In this document: positions 23,536-32,509 of the stretch, one piece after another
Position numbering within the stretch: the first letter of the stretch is position 1
How the letters are laid out: every line of letters begins with the position of its first letter
Origin: Actinomycetota bacterium
Lineage (GTDB): Bacteria; Actinomycetota; Thermoleophilia; RBG-16-64-13
Length of the DNA: 47,079 nt
Assembly: GCA_012514635.1 (NCBI GenBank)
Contig: JAAYZX010000049.1
Span: 1-47,079 of the forward strand
Direction: 5' to 3'
Made by a program: the position numbers and the translations under genes
Notes under the pieces: generated by a model
Databases searched by the model: none
What the model saw: only the letters and a program-made list of their open reading frames with translations
Told to the model about the DNA's origin: nothing

Positions 23536-23576
23536 CGCAATTGTGGTGGAGGTTTGGGACCCCGCCTCACCGTTCC

Positions 23577-25928
23577 CTAGAACATTGCCTCCATATCAAG
23601 CGCGGGGTGACCCACCCGGGCCAGAAAGCTCATGACCTCTTCTTCCTCCACCGCATCGTCTTCGGTAGCGATCTTCTCCCAGAGGTCCGGATGGCCGACA
23701 GCTACAGCCGCCGCCTCGATCTCTGCGCGTAGCGACTCCTTCAGGTATCGCGGCATCCACACCAAACGCAGAATGCCGCCGTCCCCGCTCAAGAACCTGG
23801 GCGACCCTACATAGAGACGCGAGTGGGCCAGAAAACCCGGTGTCTGTGCTCCGCCTCTCACCATATCGGCCAATGTGGAGAGCTTCACCCCAATGGGGAT
23901 CATGCCGGAATAGTCGCGATCCACGGTGAAGATGCCGTTGCACAGGGGCAGCACTCCGGAAATGCATTCGAAGCAGCCGCACGAAGTCATGGGGTACTCC
24001 AGGAGAGAATAAAGATCGATGCGTTCAACCGCTCCATGGGAGGCATCGTGCACGAACGAGTTGATCCCCTCCCATGAGCCACGCGCCGCATCCAGCACAT
24101 TGTCTTTGCGGATTGGTCGACTGGGTCCGGCAGGATTGATCTGGAAAGATATTTTGCCGTCCAGCCAACTGTACGCGCCGCAGAGCCCGCAGCGTTCCGG
24201 GGTCATGATGCAGACATGGTTTGGAGCGAAACTCTGGCAGATGGTGCAGGAGTAGAACTCATCAACATCTTCATCAGTGAGAGAACCGATACGTTCGTCG
24301 CGCTCGCGGTAGACGGCCTGTGCCCGCTCTAGGAGTGTCAGTACCATCTCTGTCTGCGTGAAGACGGTGACCTGTACCCTATCGACGATCTGGCTGTACT
24401 CTGCATGCATTATGGAGTGAATGATGCGCCCCAAGTGTTCGAAGCGGAAACCTGCCTCCACCGCTCTGTGGCTCAGATGCATACCCAGTACGTCTCGTTG
24501 ACCCATATGACGCAATCCCTGGACCTCATTGAGCAAATGGTGGAGTTGGCGCTCAAGAATAGGCTCAAAGTCCTTCTGCATCCTGCGCCCCGCCACCTCC
24601 ACCAGAACGCCCAACGGGACGGTGGAGCCAAACGATAGATCTTCCACCTCTGGGCCCACCACGGTCACGCGGCCATCCTCCACATCCTCGGCAGTTAGGA
24701 GTAGCTCGCAACCCGGAGCCTTCGGGCTCCCCATTTCTAAGTGCAGATCGTCGTTGCGTATGCGCTCCCCGGAGAAGACATGGCCGTAGGCCACCGGAAT
24801 ATCCATCTCGCCCACCACAGTTTTCAGACCGCGCACCTCAATAGACCGCGCTACCAGATCATGTGGGGGAACACGAGGCACCACCCGCCAACGCGTACAG
24901 TCAGTGGAAGGCAAGGTGGTCGGGATATCATGCGTAGCGATGGCGGGGAGGCCAAAATTCATAGCGCCTGCCGCAACCACGCATTGCAGATCGGTTACCG
25001 GGCCCAGCAGCACAACAAAGGCGGGCACCCTGTCCTCAACATAGGCGAAAAGTGTGCGGCAATCGCCGGGTTCCACACCTCCAAAAGCCATGGCCACACG
25101 CACAGCAAAGCCAATGGAGTGCACATGAGCAAATGCCTCACGACCGAAGGGGACCAAACGCGTGTCCCAACCCAGCTGCACCCCTCCTTCGATCAGTTGC
25201 TCCGCCAAAGTGGTCCCGCCGGCACCGATAGTTGGCAGCCTATCGAAGCCGTCGCCCGTCGCGAGGCACTCCCCGCCTTCGCCGGCCATAAAGACATATA
25301 GCGACTTTTGCTGCATCTCATGCGCAAGGGCCACCGCTGTCTCCACCGAGGGGGCCTCGCCAATGACCGCAGCAAAGCCGGGAGTCGACTCCTCTATAAA
25401 CTCTATACCCCGGGCGCGCATAATGCCGTCGGCAGCCGCACCGAGCCAGATATCATCCACAGGCGCCGGACCGACGCCCAGGTATTTCAACGCCTCGATC
25501 ACTTCTGCCAGCCAGAGCACCGCCATGCCGACATCGAGTGCTGCACTCGAGTGAGAGATCCTCAGCTGGGCCGCCGACTTAGAGTTGATGCGCTGCTCGG
25601 CCTCTTCCAGTACCCAAGCTACGTCCGCCAGCATACGAATGGGCCTGCCCGTTACGCCGTAGATAATAGGCAGATGGTAGATACTTCCGGGAAACTCAAG
25701 GCGCGTAGAGACATCGTGAGCGGCAAGCGCCTCCTCGCAGCGCTTCCTGGCCAGATGTAAACAGGCGACGGCGCACCTTACAAAACCATCGGCGCCGTCG
25801 GCCGGTCGGCCCGGTTTAACGCCGATCACAATGTCTGAATCGGCCGGGTCGGTGGCCCGGACCCGGCCCAATGAGCCCGGCGCCGCAGGCGCCGAGCAAC
25901 TACCCGGGCCCAGCAACTCCTCATTCAC
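23577..25928 (-). CDS. acsB: Acetyl-CoA synthase (CODH/ACS alpha subunit)
   Basis: A 783-aa bacterial-type acetyl-CoA synthase, which joins CO, a methyl group from the corrinoid protein, and CoA. All A-cluster ligands are present: Cys561, Cys564, Cys573 and Cys583 (CTICQSFAPNHVC, then TPERCGLCG) hold the [4Fe-4S] cubane. Cys650-Gly-Cys652 (TSCGCFEC) holds the nickel site, at the same spacing as C506-C528 and C595-C597 of Moorella. The N-terminal CODH-contacting domain is present, unlike archaeal CdhC. Start GTG 25928 overlaps the end of acsD by 4 bases. It is the last gene of the cluster before the accessory island; no CODH subunit gene is in the window. Confidence 0.96.
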   Translation of the reverse strand: MNEELLGPGSCSAPAAPGSLGRVRATDPADSDIVIGVKPGRPADGADGFVRCAVACLHLARKRCEEALAAHDVSTRLEFPGSIYHLPIIYGVTGRPIRMLADVAWVLEEAEQRINSKSAAQLRISHSSAALDVGMAVLWLAEVIEALKYLGVGPAPVDDIWLGAAADGIMRARGIEFIEESTPGFAAVIGEAPSVETAVALAHEMQQKSLYVFMAGEGGECLATGDGFDRLPTIGAGGTTLAEQLIEGGVQLGWDTRLVPFGREAFAHVHSIGFAVRVAMAFGGVEPGDCRTLFAYVEDRVPAFVVLLGPVTDLQCVVAAGAMNFGLPAIATHDIPTTLPSTDCTRWRVVPRVPPHDLVARSIEVRGLKTVVGEMDIPVAYGHVFSGERIRNDDLHLEMGSPKAPGCELLLTAEDVEDGRVTVVGPEVEDLSFGSTVPLGVLVEVAGRRMQKDFEPILERQLHHLLNEVQGLRHMGQRDVLGMHLSHRAVEAGFRFEHLGRIIHSIMHAEYSQIVDRVQVTVFTQTEMVLTLLERAQAVYRERDERIGSLTDEDVDEFYSCTICQSFAPNHVCIMTPERCGLCGAYSWLDGKISFQINPAGPSRPIRKDNVLDAARGSWEGINSFVHDASHGAVERIDLYSLLEYPMTSCGCFECISGVLPLCNGIFTVDRDYSGMIPIGVKLSTLADMVRGGAQTPGFLAHSRLYVGSPRFLSGDGGILRLVWMPRYLKESLRAEIEAAAVAVGHPDLWEKIATEDDAVEEEEVMSFLARVGHPALDMEAMF

Positions 25929-26884
25929 TGTGCGACGCCTTCACCAGCGCCCCCCGCACCTAAATCGGCAAACGTCGCCCGCAGCAGCTCCGCGCTACGC
26001 GGATGGCGAAGAATCAGCAGGTCCGCGCCCGCCAGGCTCAGCGCCAACCCGGTGACTGCCTCCCATAGTATGCCCCGCGTCTCGGCAACACCCATTCCCG
26101 GCATCTCGTCATCGCCTGCTCGACTCTCTTTAGCCTTCCAGGTCTCTTCTCCAACTGCAGCCACTATAGGTAACTGCATCTTTTGATCGTTTTGGAACAA
26201 GGCCGCCAACCGGGTGCGCTCAAAGACGGAATATGAGTACTCCAAACCGTAACCCAAGGCGCCGGTAGTGGGGTCCATAACCAGACTGTTCTCCTCGAGT
26301 CCAAGCCGAGTCAGCAACACATTGAGTTGTTTCGCCAGATTAATATCGATTGGCGATGACGCAATTACACCGTGTCCGTAGCCCAGGGCCGCTGCACCTA
26401 TAGCGCGGTAGTTCTCCTCGGAGGCAGGTCCAAGCAGTACGCGGCGGCCTTCCAAACGAGGAGCGACGGCTTGGACCACCTCAGCATCAACCTCCGGAGC
26501 TCCCGGTCCCACCACTGCCAACGGTACGTCGATGGCATCCGCTACCATTTCGGCCACGCCTGCCGCTTCTGCGATCGACCGCGACAGCCCGTTGGGATCT
26601 GTGCTCATCAGTTTCAGGTAGACGGCCTCTGCTCCCAGTTCTTCAACCACCATACGCGCCCATGCAACTGGTTCACTCCACACCCCGGAATACACATGCG
26701 CCAATGGCTTTGCCCAGTCTGTGGGAGCCACATCCCAAACCTCGAATCCCACACGCGGAGGGTTGGAAAACTCGCCTTCGAACCAATGGAACGGCAGAGC
26801 CGTCTGGCCCCCAAGCTGCAGCCCGTTCAGCACCACCTCTATCACGCTGCCTTTGGCAGTTTCCACGGGAGCTTCGAACGCCAC
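25925..26884 (-). CDS. acsD: Corrinoid iron-sulfur protein small subunit
   Basis: A 319-aa CFeSP beta subunit (AcsD/CdhD family), a TIM-barrel protein resembling methyltransferases that pairs with AcsC. Typical pieces are VGFEVWDVAPTDWAKPLAHV, LMSTDPNGLSRSIAE, GYGHGVIASSPIDINLAKQL and MDPTTGALGYGLEYSYSVFE. It carries no cluster or cobalamin itself. It is translationally coupled to acsB through a 4-base overlap and follows folD by 26 bases. AGGAG lies just upstream of the ATG. Confidence 0.95.
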   Translation of the reverse strand: MAFEAPVETAKGSVIEVVLNGLQLGGQTALPFHWFEGEFSNPPRVGFEVWDVAPTDWAKPLAHVYSGVWSEPVAWARMVVEELGAEAVYLKLMSTDPNGLSRSIAEAAGVAEMVADAIDVPLAVVGPGAPEVDAEVVQAVAPRLEGRRVLLGPASEENYRAIGAAALGYGHGVIASSPIDINLAKQLNVLLTRLGLEENSLVMDPTTGALGYGLEYSYSVFERTRLAALFQNDQKMQLPIVAAVGEETWKAKESRAGDDEMPGMGVAETRGILWEAVTGLALSLAGADLLILRHPRSAELLRATFADLGAGGAGEGVAQ

Positions 26885-26910
26885 CGCGCGTCTCCTTTCT
26901 CCTGATCACC

Positions 26911-27882
26911 CTACGCTTCGCCCTCAGCGGCCGCCTCCGCCGCCCGCACTGCATTGCGCGCCAACATCATGTTGGTCACCGCGCCGACACCGCCGGGTAC
27001 GGGCGTCACCGCGCCTGCCATTTCGGCCACCTCATCAAACCGCACATCACCCACAGTGACTGTTTGGGGGTCTTCCAAACGGCCGCCGCAGGCCATACAG
27101 GCACCTGTGGCTTCGTGATTGTGTGCACCGCAAGCTCCACAGACGAACAGCTGGTTTATACCCACATCGACGACCACGGCTCCGGGAGCGACATGCTCCC
27201 TACCTATGAATCCCGGTACACCCACCGCCGCCACCAGGAACTTGGCACGACGCGTGATTTCAGCCAGGGTTCCGGCCCTATCCGTATAGGAGTGGCATAT
27301 AGTCACAGTAGCGTGCCGGTTGAGCAGCATCGCGGCAAGGGGCTTCCCTACCGACGGCGATCGTCCCACCACTACGACCTGATCACCTGCAAAACCCCGT
27401 GCAGGATCACGATCTTCGATCTGGAGTTGCCGTTCCAGCAACTCCAGGCAGGCGGCGGGCGTGGCCGGAGGCCACGCCCGCCGCCCCAGCATCAGTCGTC
27501 CCAAGTTGCCCGGGCTCAGACAATCGATGTCTTTCAGAGGGGCAATGCGGTCGACAATCTGAGCCTCATCCACTCCAGGTGCCAACGGCCGCAGAACAAG
27601 AATTCCTGATACCGCAGGATCTTCGTTCAAAGACATCACCACATCGAGCACCTCGCTCGTAGTGGAGGTGGCGGCCAGACTTTCGTCCCGGAAAGCCAAG
27701 TTCAAACCCGAACACATGCGGGCCACAGCATCGCGATACATGGACGCGCCGAAATCGTCCCCCACCTGCACCGTGGCGATTCCGCAGGTGATCCCTCGCT
27801 CCCGGAGTATCTCAATGTCCTCTACCAGGCGGCTACGCAATTCCGCCGCTACTGCACGCCCATCTATAATTCGCGCCGTCAC
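26911..27882 (-). CDS. folD: Methylene-THF dehydrogenase (FolD) lacking cyclohydrolase residues, with a Cys4 insert
   Basis: A 323-aa FolD homologue, the NAD(P)-dependent methylene-THF dehydrogenase of the methyl branch. The fold is complete: PLKDIDCLSPGNLGRL, VVVVGRSPSVGKPLAAMLLN, AVTPVPGGVGAVTNMM. Aligned by eye with E. coli FolD, the catalytic Lys54 of IYVASKRK is Val (MYRDAVAR) and the Gln of VQLPLP is Leu (VLRPLA). Both serve the cyclohydrolase reaction, so this enzyme is probably only a dehydrogenase, and fchA beside it would supply the missing step. After DVGIN there is an insert of about 30 residues with CGAC and CMAC, a zinc-ribbon or cluster-like knuckle. Confidence 0.93.
   Translation of the reverse strand: MTARIIDGRAVAAELRSRLVEDIEILRERGITCGIATVQVGDDFGASMYRDAVARMCSGLNLAFRDESLAATSTTSEVLDVVMSLNEDPAVSGILVLRPLAPGVDEAQIVDRIAPLKDIDCLSPGNLGRLMLGRRAWPPATPAACLELLERQLQIEDRDPARGFAGDQVVVVGRSPSVGKPLAAMLLNRHATVTICHSYTDRAGTLAEITRRAKFLVAAVGVPGFIGREHVAPGAVVVDVGINQLFVCGACGAHNHEATGACMACGGRLEDPQTVTVGDVRFDEVAEMAGAVTPVPGGVGAVTNMMLARNAVRAAEAAAEGEA
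27451..27485. repeat. Perfect 16-base inverted repeat inside folD
   Basis: GGCGGCGGGCGTGGCC, loop GGA, then its exact complement. It lies in the codons for GRRAWPPATPAA, a stretch of the same length as in other FolD proteins, so it was not simply inserted. Its ends resemble the GC-rich hairpins at 38625 and 45260. Confidence 0.8.
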
Positions 27883-27893
27883 TTCACACCACC

Positions 27894-28535
27894 TCAGGAC
27901 ATGCGGGTTTGCGAAGTCGCCAGCGCCCGCGCCACGGCCACGTCGGTACGTGCCGTAATCTCGTCCATCTCCGCCAGCGCTACTGCGCCCGCTTCCTTGT
28001 CTGAGATGGAGGCCGCATTGATAGCCACATTGAGCCGAGCCGTCTTCACCGCCGCCTGGGCCAGCAATCCGGCCGCCCCTGCATCGCTGATAACGTTCAC
28101 GTTCCCAATTTCAGCAGCTTCAAGCGCCAGCTGTGCCACCGTGTCGACGCGTCGTGCAACATCCAACGGCACCGCCATGGCCCAATGCAGGGCTTTCTGT
28201 AGCTCTTCCGAGCGGACCTGTTTTTCTTCGTCCGATTCCTTGGGCAGTTTCATCGCCTTCGACACCGATGCAAACGCGACCGCATCCGTTTCTACCAAGT
28301 CCTGCAATTCCTTGAGTAACGCCGCGCTCCGCTCCAGCAACACCTTTGCCGCTGGGTGCGCATCCTCCCATCGTGGTGACGAAATGGTCAGGTTCGCTAC
28401 CATACTCACCAGCGCCGCCGCCAGGGCGCCCGCGAGCGCGGCTGCGCTACCACCTCCCGGCGTGGGACTGGATGAGGACAAACCGTCCAGATAACCTCGC
28501 AACGAACCGTCCAGATACTGTGGTCTATCCGTCAC
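27894..28535 (-). CDS. fchA: Methenyl-THF cyclohydrolase (FchA family)
   Basis: A 213-aa helical protein of the formiminotransferase-cyclodeaminase/FchA family, which interconverts methenyl-THF and formyl-THF. The signature SSSPTPGGGSAAALAGALAA near residues 20-40 and the later EIGNVNVISDAGAAGLLAQA are typical. Start is GTG 28535 with AAAGGAG about seven bases upstream. It lies 11 bases before folD. Its presence explains how the pathway can run with a FolD that lacks cyclohydrolase residues. Confidence 0.92.
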   Translation of the reverse strand: MTDRPQYLDGSLRGYLDGLSSSSPTPGGGSAAALAGALAAALVSMVANLTISSPRWEDAHPAAKVLLERSAALLKELQDLVETDAVAFASVSKAMKLPKESDEEKQVRSEELQKALHWAMAVPLDVARRVDTVAQLALEAAEIGNVNVISDAGAAGLLAQAAVKTARLNVAINAASISDKEAGAVALAEMDEITARTDVAVARALATSQTRMS

Positions 28536-28604
28536 ACCAACTCCTTTCCTCGCCTTCGCCTGCCTGATATGCGTTCACCACCTGGAGTCTACCTACGCCT
28601 GTTG

Positions 28605-28768
28605 ATGCTAAGAGGGGTGGCCGCTGAGGTGCTTCGAATGGGCCTGCACGGCCAAGATCGGCGCCTCGACACGTCTGGCTCGTCGGCAATCAAGGAGAGT
28701 GCATTGAAGGTCGTTTTGCCGGTGCCGCTCCTGCCCGTCTCGGCCACGAGACCATCGCACGGTCCCGG
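28605..28768 (-). pseudogene. Relic of an AcsF/CooC-type nickel-insertion ATPase
   Basis: Between acsV and fchA, one frame reads DGLVAETGRSGTGKTTFNAL, a deviant Walker A of the CooC/AcsF MinD-like ATPases (normally GKGGTGKTT). After a frameshift, VEAPILAVQAHSKHLSGHPS matches their PILAVDADPN segment. The remaining 200 residues are gone. It is in the right place and strand for an AcsF maturation gene of the cluster. The short match makes this moderately sure. Confidence 0.55.
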
Positions 28769-28776
28769 GCCATCTC

Positions 28777-30783
28777 TCACGCCGGATCCTCAGGGACGCT
28801 TCCCAGAAGTCTCCGTTCCATCTTCGGGAAGAGGGCCATGTCGGTGTGGGGCAGGAAGTTGGCGGCCATGTAATTGTCGACAAAACGTTGATTATCGCTG
28901 AGCTCCACATTTGTCATACCCAACGCCACATTATGCGCAGCCTTCAGCATGTCTATGGAGAACGAGCCCAATGCCGCGCCCAACAACGATCCGTTACCTA
29001 CGAAGTGAAAACGATCGTGAGGGAGCTCCGGAAAGAGGCCCAACGCCATAGCCTGCTCCAGACGGAGATACCGCCCAAAGCCACCGGCAATCATGATCTG
29101 CTCCAAGTCTTTCCAGCTCAACATGACACTTTCCAGCAGTGTCTGCACTCCCGCGAAGATGGCGGCCTTGGCACGAACAACGTTGTCGATGTCGCTCTCC
29201 GTGATAACGATGTCGTCACTTATCCCCGAGTATTGAGATTCCACCAACACGTATTCGGCTGCCCCCTCCGGCCATCGCACACGAGAGGTGGCAATGTCGG
29301 GGTTGAAACGTCCGTTCTGCCCAATCAAGCCTGCTTTCAACAGTTCCGCCACCGCATCGATGACACCGGACCCGCATATGCCCAACGGCGCCTGATCACC
29401 CACCGTGAGTATGGAAGGCTCGTAGGTGAGCGGATCAATCCGCACGGCCTCGATGGCTCCCGGAGCCGCCCTCATACCGTGACGCAGCCCTCCACCCTCA
29501 AAGGCCGGTCCCGCAGAACATGATGCGGCGATCATCCATTCGCGATTCCCCACCACCGCCTCACCGTTGGTACCAACGTCCAAATAGAGCGTGATTTTCT
29601 CGGTTTCCGTAAGTCCCGCGCCCACAACGCCGGACACGATATCGCCCCCTAGGTAGCTGGCCACCGTGGGGAAGGTGTACACGTGCACACGTCGGCCCAC
29701 GTGAATGCCATCGCCCAGATTGACGGCACGAACGGGGGGAATGAAATCCGCAGGGGGAACGTATGGCTGAAGGCGAAGGTATTTGGGGTCGATACCCACC
29801 AGCAGACAGGTCATAGTGGTGTTACCGGCCGCCATGATATGACTAATGCTGGTGCGATCCACACCGGTGGTTCCTACCAGTTGATCGAGCACCTCGTTGA
29901 TGGTGTCCACGACGGCCTGCTGCAATGCCTCACGACGTCCGGGTCCCTGTGAATACACCACCCGGCTGATCACGTCCTCACCGTAGCGGATCTGGTGATT
30001 GTATGCCGATGCTTCGGCCAGGGCTACTTGGTGATTAAGATCCAGCAATTGACCCCATACAGTGGTGGTACCGACATCCAGGGCTACTGCATAGGCTTCA
30101 TCGGTACGGACTCCCGATTCGAGATTGATGACCTTATATCCGTAAGGTGTGTGCACCACCGTGGCCGTGACCAGCCACCCTTCCTGTCGCAGGACGGCGG
30201 GCATGTTCCGGATCCAGATAGAGTCGACCGACACATTGGTGAGCCCAAACTCATCGCTCAGAGCCTTCCGAAAGCGCGCGAGATCGTTCAGGTTATCGCG
30301 ACCGGACGGCGGCTCCAACTGCATACCAAAAACCTTCACCACCGGAACCACCGGCCTGCGTCCCAGCAGATCTTCCACTTGTTTGGACACCATGAGGGCA
30401 TGGCCCTCACCGGAGGCCAATGTGTCACGCACCCGAGATTCCGCCAGCCGCGATGAATCGGGTATCTCACATTCCAGGTCAGATGTAACCTGTGCCTGGC
30501 AGGCCAGACGCCAGCCCTGCGACCACTCCTCTTCCGTCAACGCGACTGAAGGCCTGCTGTCCACCTGTCCACGCACAATTCGTACACGACACCGGCCACA
30601 GGAACCCGTGCCACCACAGGGAGCCATGATGTCCAATCCGGCCTCCAGTGCCGCCCGCATGATGGTGGTTCCAGAAGCGATACCCTCCACCCGCCGATCA
30701 CCTGGTTGGAACACCAAAGTATGGGAGAGGGGGGGTGACACGCACATGGGCGGAGGTAGTTCTCCAGCGGCTGGGATATCCAT
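28777..30783 (-). CDS. acsV: Reductive activator of the corrinoid iron-sulfur protein (RACo)
   Basis: A 668-aa ASKHA-type ATPase with an N-terminal [2Fe-2S] ferredoxin domain. It returns inactive Co(II) corrinoid to Co(I) in an ATP-dependent step. Cluster ligands are Cys56, Cys62, Cys65 and Cys95 (MAPCGGTGSCGRCRVRI, then LACQAQV). The ATPase part shows AVALDVGTTTVWGQLLDL, MAAGNTTMTCLLVGIDPKYL, YLDVGTNGEAVVGN and IMIAGGFGRYL. Length and order match RACo of acetogens. It follows fhs with no gap (ATG 30783, fhs stop 30784). Confidence 0.95.
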   Translation of the reverse strand: MDIPAAGELPPPMCVSPPLSHTLVFQPGDRRVEGIASGTTIMRAALEAGLDIMAPCGGTGSCGRCRVRIVRGQVDSRPSVALTEEEWSQGWRLACQAQVTSDLECEIPDSSRLAESRVRDTLASGEGHALMVSKQVEDLLGRRPVVPVVKVFGMQLEPPSGRDNLNDLARFRKALSDEFGLTNVSVDSIWIRNMPAVLRQEGWLVTATVVHTPYGYKVINLESGVRTDEAYAVALDVGTTTVWGQLLDLNHQVALAEASAYNHQIRYGEDVISRVVYSQGPGRREALQQAVVDTINEVLDQLVGTTGVDRTSISHIMAAGNTTMTCLLVGIDPKYLRLQPYVPPADFIPPVRAVNLGDGIHVGRRVHVYTFPTVASYLGGDIVSGVVGAGLTETEKITLYLDVGTNGEAVVGNREWMIAASCSAGPAFEGGGLRHGMRAAPGAIEAVRIDPLTYEPSILTVGDQAPLGICGSGVIDAVAELLKAGLIGQNGRFNPDIATSRVRWPEGAAEYVLVESQYSGISDDIVITESDIDNVVRAKAAIFAGVQTLLESVMLSWKDLEQIMIAGGFGRYLRLEQAMALGLFPELPHDRFHFVGNGSLLGAALGSFSIDMLKAAHNVALGMTNVELSDNQRFVDNYMAANFLPHTDMALFPKMERRLLGSVPEDPA

Positions 30784-32448
30784 CTAAGAGAGGCCGACTA
30801 TCTCGCCGTCAACTAAGTCGATGCGCTCGGCGGCCGGGCGTTTAGGCAAACCGGGCATGGTCATCATTTTACCACAGACAGGCACCACCATTCCCGCGCC
30901 CGCCGACAGCCGCACCTCACGCACCAACAGCCGCCAACCCCGCGGCCGACCCAACAGCGTGTTATCGTCGGAGAGCGAAGTCTGCGTCTTGGCCATGCAC
31001 ACCGGCAGATGACCGTAGCCGTGGGCCGTGAAGCGATCCAACGCCCGTTCGGCACGTGAGTAGAAATCCACGCCCTCGGCCCCATATATGCGGGTTGCGA
31101 TCACCTCAATCTTCTCCTTCAATTCTTGATCACTTCTATACAGGAAGCGGAAATGTTTGAAGTCGGCCGCGGCGCAGATCCGTATGACCTCAGCCCCTAA
31201 GTCAACTGCTCCCTCACCCCCATCCTTCCACGCGCTGCAGCGCACAACCGGTAATCCTATCTGCTCCACCTCGTGCTCCAATGAGACCAATTCCATCTCA
31301 GTATCCTCAGTGAAGACGTTGATAGCCACCACCACCGGAACACCGAACAGTTCCATGTTCTCGCAATGCTTCCGTAGGTTCTCAAAGCCTGCGGCCACAG
31401 CAGCAGGGTTCGGCTCACCAAGCCGATTTGCCGGAACACCTCCGTGCATCTTCAAGGCCCGTACGGTTGCCACCATCACTACACAATCCGGCCGCAGCCC
31501 TGCGTACCGACATTTGATGTTGAAGAACTTCTCGGCTCCCAAGTCGGCGCCGAACCCCGCCTCCGTCACGCAGTAGTCGGCCAGTTTCAAACCCATCTGC
31601 GTAGCCTGCACCGAATTGCAGCCGTGCGCGATGTTGGCGAAGGGTCCACCATGCACAATAGCGGCCGTATTCTCAAGCGTCTGAACCAGATTGGGTTTTA
31701 TCGCATCCTTCAGCAGAGCGGCCATAGCCCCTGCCACGTTGATATCCGACGTAGTCACCGGCCGTCCACGACGGCTCCACCCCAAAAAGATCTTGCCCAG
31801 ACGCTCGCGCAGGTCTCGCGGGCTCGTAGCCAAACACAGAATAGCCATGACTTCTGAGGCGGCCGTGATATCGAATCGGGTCAGGCGCTCAACACCTTCA
31901 CCGCGCTGGCTGACGGTCACATTGCGCAGTGCTCGATCGTTCATATCCATGACGCGCGGCCAGTAAATGAGATCCGGCTCAATATCGAGTTCGTTACCAT
32001 GAAACATGTGATTATCGATGATTGCGGCGCATAGGTTGTGAGCCGCCGTCACGGCATGCATGTCCCCCGTGAAATGTAGGTTGATCTCCTCCATGGGCAC
32101 TACCTGTGAATATCCACCACCTGCAGCACCACCCTTGATGCCAAACGAGGGACCTAACGACGGCTCCCGCAATGTGGTTACTACTCGCTTACCCAGTCTC
32201 GCCAGCCCCATGGACAGACCGATATTGACCGTGGTTTTGCCCTCACCCGCGCGCGTTGGGGTGACGGCCGTACAAAGAACGAGCTTCCCGTTAGGCCCTT
32301 GGGCTCGTGTATCCAGCGCGTCGAGTTTGATCTTGGCCTTGTAATCGCCGTAAGATTCGATTTCTTCTGATCCCAAACCCAGCCCATCGGCGATCTCACG
32401 GATGGGCAACAAGGACGCTTCATGGGCGATCTGCAGGTCGGCTTTCAA
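30784..32448 (-). CDS. fhs: Formate--tetrahydrofolate ligase
   Basis: A 554-aa formyl-THF synthetase, the first THF step of the Wood-Ljungdahl methyl branch, of the usual length. The P-loop TPTRAGEGKTTVNIGLSMGL replaces the common TPAGEGKTT by one longer turn. Family motifs REPSLGPSFGIKGGAAGGGY, VTAAHNLCAAIIDNH and ANIAHGCNSVQATQ follow. The start is TTG 32448 with AAGGAAG six bases upstream. It lies 61 bases after larC on the same strand and is followed at once by acsV. Confidence 0.97.
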   Translation of the reverse strand: MKADLQIAHEASLLPIREIADGLGLGSEEIESYGDYKAKIKLDALDTRAQGPNGKLVLCTAVTPTRAGEGKTTVNIGLSMGLARLGKRVVTTLREPSLGPSFGIKGGAAGGGYSQVVPMEEINLHFTGDMHAVTAAHNLCAAIIDNHMFHGNELDIEPDLIYWPRVMDMNDRALRNVTVSQRGEGVERLTRFDITAASEVMAILCLATSPRDLRERLGKIFLGWSRRGRPVTTSDINVAGAMAALLKDAIKPNLVQTLENTAAIVHGGPFANIAHGCNSVQATQMGLKLADYCVTEAGFGADLGAEKFFNIKCRYAGLRPDCVVMVATVRALKMHGGVPANRLGEPNPAAVAAGFENLRKHCENMELFGVPVVVAINVFTEDTEMELVSLEHEVEQIGLPVVRCSAWKDGGEGAVDLGAEVIRICAAADFKHFRFLYRSDQELKEKIEVIATRIYGAEGVDFYSRAERALDRFTAHGYGHLPVCMAKTQTSLSDDNTLLGRPRGWRLLVREVRLSAGAGMVVPVCGKMMTMPGLPKRPAAERIDLVDGEIVGLS

Positions 32449-32509
32449 CAGGCACTTCCTTCACCGGGGAGTTGGCGTGTAGCAGCACATACGCGATGAC
32501 AGAAACATA

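Noticed and set aside
300-23570. The island as a prophage.
   Set aside because: No capsid, tail, terminase, portal or lysis genes were found; only recombinases, toxin-antitoxin pairs and defence-like genes.
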